Assembly: GCA_012719335.1 (NCBI GenBank)
Contig: JAAYAO010000024.1
Location: 1-7,046 of the forward strand
Direction of reading: 5' to 3'
DNA: 7,046 nt
From: Propionibacterium sp.
GTDB lineage: Bacteria; Actinomycetota; Actinomycetes; Propionibacteriales; Propionibacteriaceae
In this document: piece by piece, positions 1 to 4,892 of the stretch
Numbering within the stretch: position 1 is the first letter of the stretch
Layout: each line of letters opens with the position of its first letter
Made by a program: the position numbers and the translations under genes
The notes under the pieces: generated by a model
Database searches by the model: none
What the model was told of the DNA's origin: nothing
Seen by the model: the letters and a program-made list of their open reading frames with translations, nothing else

Positions 1-9
1 TCACGCGCT

Positions 10-47
10 GGTTGAGCCGGTGACGCTTGCGTCACCGTGTCGAAACC
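10..47 (-). repeat. Interrupted-palindrome repeat, copy 1 (minus orientation)
   Basis: Read on the minus strand, this copy is GGTTTCGAC (39-47), AC, an 8-bp perfect stem GGTGACGC / GCGTCACC (plus-strand 29-36 and 19-26) closed by AA, then G and GCTCAACC (10-17). The outer GGTT/AACC ends can also pair. The arms are identical to copies 2 and 3, while the stem sequence is different. Copy 1 is inverted relative to copies 2 and 3. Confidence 0.8.
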
Positions 48-155
48 CGGTGGGCAGGTGCGCGGACCCGAGCGGAGTTCCCGCTTGGGGCCGTCGGGCG
101 AGACAGGTGGGCCCGTGCGTGGTGGTTGTGGTCGTCTTGCTGCAGATCGTTGCCT

Positions 156-195
156 GGTTTCGACGCGATTCGCGCAAGCGTGAATCGGCTCAACC
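156..195 (+). repeat. Interrupted-palindrome repeat, copy 2
   Basis: The left arm GGTTTCGAC (156-164) is followed by GC and a 9-bp stem GATTCGCGC (167-175) / GCGTGAATC (178-186) containing one G-T wobble. The apex is AA, then G and the right arm GCTCAACC (188-195). The two arms match copies 1 and 3 exactly. The outer part of the stem (GATTC/GAATC) differs from both other copies yet remains paired. The apical CGCAAGCGT is shared with copy 1. Confidence 0.8.
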
Positions 196-225
196 GGCGT
201 CGGGGCGGGGTGGTCGCTGATTGCT

Positions 226-259
226 GGTTTCGACACGGCGCTGACGCGCCTGCTCAACC
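226..259 (+). repeat. Interrupted-palindrome repeat, copy 3
   Basis: The left arm GGTTTCGAC (226-234) is followed by AC, a perfect 5-bp stem GGCGC (237-241) / GCGCC (246-250) with loop TGAC, one T, then the right arm GCTCAACC (252-259). This stem is shorter than in copies 1 and 2, with a different loop. It lies 30 bases after copy 2 in the same orientation, so the two form a direct tandem. Confidence 0.8.
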
Positions 260-286
260 GACGCAACCACAACGCGGCATGGCACT

Positions 287-339
287 GCGCCTGCTCGACC
301 GGTGCAATCGGAGCGCGGCACAGCGCCCGGCTCGACCGG
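287..339 (+). repeat. Two partial or decayed repeat right halves
   Basis: GCGCC-T-GCTCGACC (287-300) matches the right half of copy 3 (246-259) with a single A-to-G change. A second GCTCGACCGG occurs at 330-339, identical over 10 bases to 293-302 and also preceded by a GCGCC (323-327). Neither has a recognisable GGTTTCGAC left arm. They look like eroded copies of the same family. Chance similarity in GC-rich DNA is possible, mainly for the second one. Confidence 0.45.
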
Positions 340-353
340 CGTGGGGGGGTTCG

Positions 354-608
354 CTACTCGTCACCTTCGCCGGGGCGGAGGGAGCCCCAGATTTCCTTGC
401 ATTCGGGGCAGACCGGGAATCGCTGGGGGTCGCGGCTGGGCACCCACACCTTGCCGCAGAGTGCGATCACCGGGGTGCCCATCACCATGGCCTCGGTCAG
501 CTTGTCCTTCGGCACATAGTGCGAGAACCGCTCGTGATCACCTTCGTCGAGGCGTTCCTCGGTGCGCTCGTCGAGGATCGTTTCCGCGCCGGGGCTCAGT
601 TGGGTCAT
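354..608 (-). CDS. DUF3039 family small putative zinc-binding protein
   Basis: This 84-residue protein matches the conserved actinobacterial DUF3039 family as I know it. The signature is FSHYVPKDK (28-36), then GTPVIALCGKVWVP (44-57), then FPVCPEC (64-70). Cys51, Cys67 and Cys70, with a nearby His (His25 or His30), form a likely small zinc site; this is inferred from spacing. It has no signal peptide or membrane segment, so it is probably cytoplasmic. Its function is unknown. An upstream in-frame ATG at 635 would add nine residues (MSTGGYHRD), but the ATG at 608 fits better because it starts the conserved protein and has TACCAT exactly six bases before it. It is transcribed divergently from the crotonase gene. 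Confidence 0.9.
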   Translation of the reverse strand: MTQLSPGAETILDERTEERLDEGDHERFSHYVPKDKLTEAMVMGTPVIALCGKVWVPSRDPQRFPVCPECKEIWGSLRPGEGDE

Positions 609-614
609 GTCACG

Positions 615-620
615 ATGGTA
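615..620 (-). promoter_or_regulatory. Probable -10 box for a leaderless DUF3039 mRNA
   Basis: Minus-strand TACCAT fits TANNNT and ends six bases before the ATG at 608, so transcription would begin at or next to the A of the start codon. There is no Shine-Dalgarno in the six intervening bases (CGTGAC). No good -35 box is visible. Confidence 0.55.
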
Positions 621-660
621 ACCGCCCGTCGACAATCGCGGGGTACCTGATCTTCGGAGC

Positions 661-666
661 GAGGGA
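661..666 (+). promoter_or_regulatory. Ribosome binding site of the crotonase gene
   Basis: GAGGGA lies four bases before the ATG at 671 and supports that start over longer in-frame extensions that run back into the DUF3039 gene and the repeat region. The spacing is slightly short, but the core is purine-rich. Confidence 0.6.
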
Positions 667-670
667 CGTC

Positions 671-1441
671 ATGGCAGAGGACATCACCGTCGAGTGGAGC
701 ACCGGCATACTCACCGTCACGCTCGACCGGCCGGCCAAACGCAACGCGATCAGCAACGACATGTATCGGGTCCTGGCCGATGCGGTGGAGCGGGCCGACA
801 CCGATCCCGAGGTGCGGGTGCTGGTGTTCCGGGCCCACGGGGAGATGTTCACCTCCGGCAACGACCTGAGCGACTTCGCGGCGATGTCGACGGGGGAGTC
901 CACCGGGGAACAACACGGCGGACGGTTCATCCGGGCCCTGGCCGTCGCCACCTGCCCGATCGTGGCCGCCGTTCAGGGCCGGGCGGTCGGTATCGGCGTC
1001 ACCCTGCTGCTGCACTGCGATTACGTGTTGCTCGCCGAGGGAGCCACCCTGACCACCCCGTTCGTGGATCTGGCGCTCATTCCCGAGGCCGGTTCCACCC
1101 TGCTGTTGCCCGAACTGATCGGCCACCGCCGGGCCTTCGAGATGTTCGCGCTGGCCGAACCGATGACCGCCGACACCGCGCTGGAGTGCGGCATCGCCAA
1201 CCGGCTCGTCCCGGCCGCCGACCTGCACGCCGAAGCCGGACGCATCGCCGCCCGACTGGCCGCCAAACCCGCCGGTGCCCTGCGCACCACCAAGCGGCTG
1301 ATGCGCGACACCGACGCGATCATGCACCGCACCGAGGCCGAACTGGAGATCTTCCGGCAACGCCTGCGCACCGACGAGGCCCGGGAGGCCTTCACCGCCT
1401 TCGCCGAGAAGCGGGCCCCGGACTTCACCCGCTTCCGCTGA
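671..1441 (+). CDS. Enoyl-CoA hydratase/isomerase (crotonase) family protein, isomerase-like
   Basis: This 256-residue protein has the usual length of a single-domain crotonase. Landmarks are RPAKRNAIS (20-28), the first oxyanion-hole strand MFTSGNDLSDF (59-69), and the second, AVGIGVTLLLHCDYVLL (105-121). It probably acts in the cytosol on an acyl-CoA thioester, in fatty acid or related degradation. Aligned by eye to rat mitochondrial hydratase, Glu144 is replaced by Thr111 and Glu164 by Phe131. A Glu is present instead at 139 in the TPF-x7-PEAGST stretch, the position used by delta3,delta2-enoyl-CoA isomerases (ECI type). It is therefore unlikely to be a classical hydratase. An isomerase is the better guess, with the substrate unknown. 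The start is the ATG with a GAGGGA site. The MFS gene follows after 57 bases and appears to have its own promoter. Confidence 0.88.
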   Translation: MAEDITVEWSTGILTVTLDRPAKRNAISNDMYRVLADAVERADTDPEVRVLVFRAHGEMFTSGNDLSDFAAMSTGESTGEQHGGRFIRALAVATCPIVAAVQGRAVGIGVTLLLHCDYVLLAEGATLTTPFVDLALIPEAGSTLLLPELIGHRRAFEMFALAEPMTADTALECGIANRLVPAADLHAEAGRIAARLAAKPAGALRTTKRLMRDTDAIMHRTEAELEIFRQRLRTDEAREAFTAFAEKRAPDFTRFR

Positions 1442-1486
1442 TCTCGGGATCGTCCGGGTCACCGGCACACCGGGGCCACCCTGATC

Positions 1487-1492
1487 TAGCCT
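1487..1492 (+). promoter_or_regulatory. Probable -10 box for a leaderless MFS mRNA
   Basis: TAGCCT fits TANNNT and ends six bases before the GTG at 1499. The intervening GAGCCC is not a good Shine-Dalgarno. This supports the GTG start and a promoter separate from the crotonase gene. No convincing -35 box is seen. Confidence 0.5.
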
Positions 1493-1498
1493 GAGCCC

Positions 1499-2884
1499 GT
1501 GTCCCGAACAACCGCCGGCTCGACCGCCCTGCTCGTGGGGTTGTGCATGGGCGTGCTCTCGATCGCCTTCGAGGTGTACGCGGTCACCACCGCGATGCCC
1601 TACGTGGTCGCCGAACTCGGCCACCGCCAGTGGTACGCCTGGGCCTTCTCGCTGTACATGCTCGGCATGGTCTTCAGCACCGTGGCCGGTGGCCGGGTCA
1701 GCGACCGGATCGGCCCGGTACTGCCACTGGTGGTCGGAACCGGGGTGTTCGCGGTCGGGTTGACGATGGCCGGCCTGGCCACGGTGATGCCTCTGTTCCT
1801 GGCCGGACGCCTCGTCCAGGGGTTGGGCGCCGGGCTGATGAACGTGTCGCTGTACGTGGTGATCGCCCAGGTCTGGGACGGGCCGGGCCGGGCCCGGGTG
1901 ATGACCTGGGTTTCGGCGATGTGGGTGTTGCCCGCCTTCATCGGCCCACCCCTGGCCGGCTGGGTGTCGCGGATGTTCAGCTGGCACTGGGCCTTTCTCG
2001 GGTTGTTACCGCTGCTGGTGGTGACCGGCCTGCTCGCGGCACCCCCGCTGGTGCGGCTGGCCCGCGCCGGGGTGATCGGCCGTCCCGAACCCTCCGATCG
2101 GGCGCTGCCCACCGGGGTGCGGCCGGTGCCGCTGTGGGCCGGCCTGGTGTTGGCGCTGGGTTCGATGCTGATCCAGTTGGCCGGGCAGCGTCTCGATCAG
2201 GTGGCCCTGGTGATCGGCATCGTCGGCCTGGCGCTGCTGCTGGTCGGGTTGCCCCCGGCCATGCCGAAGGGGTTCATCACCCTCGGCGCGGGCCTGGCCG
2301 CGATCGTCTGGGTGCGGATGGCGGTACCCGGCACCTTCTTCGCCGCCGAGTCCTTCCTGCCGCTGATGCTGCTGGAAACCCGCGGCGTCGACGTCGCGGT
2401 GTCCGGCCTGGTGCTGGCCGTCGGTGCTTTCGGGTGGATGCTCGGGTCGTGGGCCCAGGCCCGTCCCGGCTGGTTGCGGCGCGACCGCAAGATTCTGCTC
2501 GGCGCGACACTGACCGCGGTGGGGGTGGGCTGGGCCGCCTGGATCGCCTTCCAACCCGGGTGGTGGTTCGGCCTGGCCGCCGGTGCCTGGGCGGTCGCCG
2601 GGCTCGGGATGGGCCTGCTCACCGCCAGCTCGGCGGTCGCGGTGATGAACCTGTCGAACCGGGCCGAGTTCGGCCGCAACAGCTCGTCACTGCAGGTCGG
2701 CGAGAACTTGGGCGCGGGCCTGTGCCTGGCGATCGCCGGGACGATCTTCGCCGCCCTGGACGGGCAAGCCCCGGTGTCGGCGACCTTCGGGTGGCCGATC
2801 CTGGTGCTCGCCCTGATCGGGGTGCTCGGCATCGGGTTGGCGCTGCGGATCGGCCCGGTCGCCGACGACACCGACGCGCGCTGA
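1499..2884 (+). CDS. MFS transporter, DHA2-like drug or metabolite exporter
   Basis: This 461-residue integral membrane protein has about 14 hydrophobic segments by eye, roughly at 8-30, 47-64, 75-94, 96-117, 134-155, 162-180, 210-226, 235-251, 260-280, 299-318, 331-350, 356-381, 402-419 and 431-450. EVYAVTTAMPYV (25-36) resembles the DHA2 motif D1. GGRVSDRIGP (64-73) is the MFS motif A loop between helices 2 and 3. RLVQGLGAG (104-112) is motif B-like, and IGPPLAG (148-154) resembles the antiporter motif C. These features suggest proton-driven export from the cytoplasm, but the substrate cannot be told. A GTG start preceded by TAGCCT fits leaderless expression. No regulator gene is adjacent, unlike many drug pumps. 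Family assignment is firm; the 14-helix DHA2 placement is likely but not proven. Confidence 0.88.
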   Translation: MSRTTAGSTALLVGLCMGVLSIAFEVYAVTTAMPYVVAELGHRQWYAWAFSLYMLGMVFSTVAGGRVSDRIGPVLPLVVGTGVFAVGLTMAGLATVMPLFLAGRLVQGLGAGLMNVSLYVVIAQVWDGPGRARVMTWVSAMWVLPAFIGPPLAGWVSRMFSWHWAFLGLLPLLVVTGLLAAPPLVRLARAGVIGRPEPSDRALPTGVRPVPLWAGLVLALGSMLIQLAGQRLDQVALVIGIVGLALLLVGLPPAMPKGFITLGAGLAAIVWVRMAVPGTFFAAESFLPLMLLETRGVDVAVSGLVLAVGAFGWMLGSWAQARPGWLRRDRKILLGATLTAVGVGWAAWIAFQPGWWFGLAAGAWAVAGLGMGLLTASSAVAVMNLSNRAEFGRNSSSLQVGENLGAGLCLAIAGTIFAALDGQAPVSATFGWPILVLALIGVLGIGLALRIGPVADDTDAR

Positions 2885-2896
2885 CCCCAGCCGCCT

Positions 2897-2923
2897 CCCC
2901 GCCACGGATTCACACCGGCGGGG
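2897..2923 (+). terminator. Possible hairpin terminator after the MFS gene
   Basis: CCCCGCC (2897-2903) and GGCGGGG (2917-2923) are perfect complements around a 13-base loop, starting 12 bases after the MFS stop codon. No T-tract follows, so intrinsic termination is uncertain. It may be a weak terminator or chance pairing in GC-rich DNA. Confidence 0.35.
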
Positions 2924-3092
2924 CGGGTGCGCAACGCCCGTGAGGCTGCGGATCCACCTATGGGCGTGCCCGTGCGCGGGGATCGGATTCACCGTGACCG
3001 TGCGCAGCGACCGTGCGGGTGCCGATCGTCCGGCGAGGGTGCCCACGCGGGTCGCGGTATGTCGAATCGGGGCATCCGTCACCGGGCGGGGC

Positions 3093-3098
3093 TACTAT
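3093..3098 (+). promoter_or_regulatory. Probable -10 box of the helicase gene
   Basis: TACTAT fits TANNNT well and ends eight bases before the ATG at 3107. This implies a leaderless transcript or one with a very short leader. The intervening bases (CGGCGGCG) contain no Shine-Dalgarno. It also fixes the start at 3107 rather than at upstream in-frame starts. Confidence 0.55.
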
Positions 3099-3106
3099 CG
3101 GCGGCG

Positions 3107-4888
3107 ATGTCTGATCAGCCCGACCTCTTCGCCCCCGATGTGCCCGACCTGCAGGCCAAGGGGCTCTCCCCGGCCTACCCGGACCGGGCCAAGTGGGGCA
3201 CCGTCCCGACCCTGCGCGCCTGGCAGGCCGCGGCCCTGCAGAAATACCGCGACGACGACCCGAAGGACTTCCTCGCCGTCGCCACCCCCGGGGCGGGCAA
3301 GACCTCCTTCGCGCTGACCGTGGCCAGCGACCTGCTGAACCGCCGGGTGGTCGACAAGCTGATCGTGGTCGCTCCCACCGAACACCTCAAGACCCAGTGG
3401 GCCGAGGCCGCCGAACGGGTCGGGATCGCCCTCGACCCCGACTACTCGACCCGTCAGGGACGGGCCTCGGCCGACTTCACCGGGGTCGCCCTCACCTACG
3501 CCGGGGTGGCGGTCAACCCCACCGCGCTGCGGCTGCGCACCGAACGGGCCCGCACCCTGGTGATCCTCGACGAGATCCACCACGCCGGGGATGCCCTGTC
3601 CTGGGGCGAATCGGTGCGGGAGGCCTTCGAACCGGCCCGGCGCCGGCTGGCGCTCACCGGCACCCCCTTCCGCTCCGACGCGAACCCGATCCCGTTCGTG
3701 AAGTACGAACCCGACGGCACCGGCGCGCTGCAATCGCGGGCCGACTACTCCTACGGGTACGGGCAGGCCCTGGCCGACGGCATCGTCCGTCCGGTGATCT
3801 TCATGTCCTACTCCGGTGAGATGAACTGGCGCACCAGCGCCGGCGACGAGATCAGCGCCCGGCTGGGGGCCGAACTCACCCGCGACATGGCCGGCCAGGC
3901 CCTGCGCACCGCCCTGGACCCCAACGGTGCCTGGATTCCCACCGTGCTGCGGGCCGCCGACCACCGGCTCACCGAGGTGCGCCGGCACGTCCCGGACGCC
4001 GGTGGCCTGGTGATCGCCAACGACCAGGCCCATGCCCGCGAGTACGCCAAGATGATCGAGGCCGTCTCGGGGGAGAAGCCGGTCGTGGTGCTCAGCGACG
4101 AACCCGGCTCCAGCGCCCGGATCGCCGACTTCAGTGCCGGGCAGCAACGCTGGATGGTGGCGGTGCGGATGGTGTCGGAGGGGGTGGACGTGCCCCGGCT
4201 GGCCGTCGGCGTGTACGCCACCGCCACCGGCACCCCGCTGTTCTTCGCCCAGGCGATCGGACGTTTCGTCCGGGCCCGTACCCGGGGTGAAACCGCGTCG
4301 GTGTTCCTGCCCAGCCTGCCGCACCTGCTCGACTACGCGGCCACCATGGAGAAGGAACGCAACCACGCGCTGCGGATCGACCAGGCCACCCCCGACGAGA
4401 GCCAACTGATCGAGGCCGCCCAACGCACCGAGACCGAACCCGACGCGCTGCTGGAGGACCACTGGGCCGCGCTGGGCAGCGAGGCCGACTTCGACCGGGT
4501 GGTCTTCGACGGCGGCTCCTTCGGGCAACAAGCCCTGCCCGGCAGCGAGGACGAACTGGAGTACCTGGGCCTGCCCGGGCTGCTCGAACCCGAACAGGTC
4601 ACCGCCCTGCTGCGCGACCGGCAGGCCCAACAGGTGCGCCGCACCAGCACCGCACCGGCCGCGGCCGGGCCGAGCACCCACCAACGGTTGCGCGACCTGC
4701 GCAAGGAACTCAACGGCCTGGTCGCGGCCTGGCACCACCGCACCAACACCCCGCACGCGGTGATCCACTCCGAACTGCGCAGCGCCACCGGCGGCCCGCC
4801 GAGCGCGGCGGCGGAGGAGGACGCGCTGCGGGAACGGATCGACCTGATCCGGCACTGGGCGGTCAGCGGCCGCGACTCGCGGCGCTGA
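3107..4888 (+). CDS. Superfamily 2 DEAD/DEAH-type helicase
   Basis: This 593-residue soluble protein carries the SF2 motifs in order. LRAWQAAAL (36-44) is a Q-motif-like stretch and ATPGAGKT (59-66) is Walker A. DEIH (155-158) is Walker B, LTGTP (183-187) is motif III, SEGVDVP (357-363) is motif V and QAIGRFVRAR (382-391) is motif VI, including the arginine finger region. It therefore couples ATP hydrolysis to movement on or remodelling of nucleic acid; whether the substrate is DNA or RNA cannot be read. Residues about 400-593 form a C-terminal extension that I cannot assign. It ends with a conserved-looking stretch around AWHHRTNTPHAVIHSELR (541-558). The sequence strongly resembles a helicase I recall as widespread in actinobacteria and often near DUF3039. 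It converges with the kinase gene with 4 bases between stops. Confidence 0.9.
   Translation: MSDQPDLFAPDVPDLQAKGLSPAYPDRAKWGTVPTLRAWQAAALQKYRDDDPKDFLAVATPGAGKTSFALTVASDLLNRRVVDKLIVVAPTEHLKTQWAEAAERVGIALDPDYSTRQGRASADFTGVALTYAGVAVNPTALRLRTERARTLVILDEIHHAGDALSWGESVREAFEPARRRLALTGTPFRSDANPIPFVKYEPDGTGALQSRADYSYGYGQALADGIVRPVIFMSYSGEMNWRTSAGDEISARLGAELTRDMAGQALRTALDPNGAWIPTVLRAADHRLTEVRRHVPDAGGLVIANDQAHAREYAKMIEAVSGEKPVVVLSDEPGSSARIADFSAGQQRWMVAVRMVSEGVDVPRLAVGVYATATGTPLFFAQAIGRFVRARTRGETASVFLPSLPHLLDYAATMEKERNHALRIDQATPDESQLIEAAQRTETEPDALLEDHWAALGSEADFDRVVFDGGSFGQQALPGSEDELEYLGLPGLLEPEQVTALLRDRQAQQVRRTSTAPAAAGPSTHQRLRDLRKELNGLVAAWHHRTNTPHAVIHSELRSATGGPPSAAAEEDALRERIDLIRHWAVSGRDSRR
4864..4887 (+). 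terminator. Strong hairpin spanning the helicase stop codon
   Basis: CAGC (4864-4867) pairs with GCTG (4884-4887), and GCCGCG (4869-4874) pairs with CGCGGC (4878-4883). This gives a 10-bp stem with one bulged G and the loop ACT. It overlaps the TGA at 4886-4888 and lies just beyond the stop codon of the convergent kinase gene. It could end transcription from either side, but no T-tract follows on either strand and coding constraint also shapes these bases. Confidence 0.35.
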
Positions 4889-4892
4889 GCGG

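Larger units (their letters stand above)
1..353. other. Non-coding region carrying a repeat cluster
   Basis: I see no convincing gene here. Frames open on the plus strand read through palindromic repeats, give Arg/Pro/Cys-rich nonsense and resemble no family I recognise. The stretch holds three full copies and two partial copies of a hairpin-containing repeat, listed separately. Positions 48-155, between the first copy (minus orientation) and the second (plus orientation), show no motif I can name. The region lies just beyond the stop codon of the minus-strand DUF3039 gene, so the rightmost repeats could fall in its 3' untranslated RNA. There is no clear T-tract terminator. Confidence 0.6.
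2885..3106 (+). promoter_or_regulatory. Intergenic region upstream of the helicase gene
   Basis: This 222-base gap contains the possible MFS terminator on its left and the helicase promoter on its right. In between, GATCGG (2981-2986) and CCGATC (3022-3027) form a spaced inverted repeat enclosing two direct copies of GACCGTGCG (2996-3004 and 3009-3017), 13 bases apart start to start. This could be a regulator binding site about 80-125 bases before the helicase start, but the copies are short. An in-frame extension of the helicase into this region is Arg-rich and unlikely to be translated. Confidence 0.3.

Noticed and set aside
10..259. CRISPR array
   Set aside because: The repeats have irregular spacing and mixed orientation, and their variable part is an internal hairpin rather than spacers between repeats. 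No cas genes are present.
10..259. Integron attC sites
   Set aside because: The fixed outer arms with variable inner hairpins are superficially attC-like, but the GTTRRRY core and any cassette genes or integrase are absent. Kept only as a hairpin repeat family.
27..650. Long plus-strand open frame over the left edge
   Set aside because: It crosses all the hairpin repeats and runs antisense to the well-supported DUF3039 gene. Its composition is Arg/Ala/Gly-rich without any recognisable motif.
302..670. N-terminal extension of the crotonase
   Set aside because: The extension overlaps DUF3039 in antisense and is Arg/Pro/Cys-rich. The ATG at 671 has a ribosome binding site and begins the conserved domain.
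605..1987. Long minus-strand frame opposite the crotonase and MFS genes
   Set aside because: It is His/Gly/Gln-rich with no motifs, typical of the mirror frame of GC-rich coding DNA. The sense genes are clearly real.
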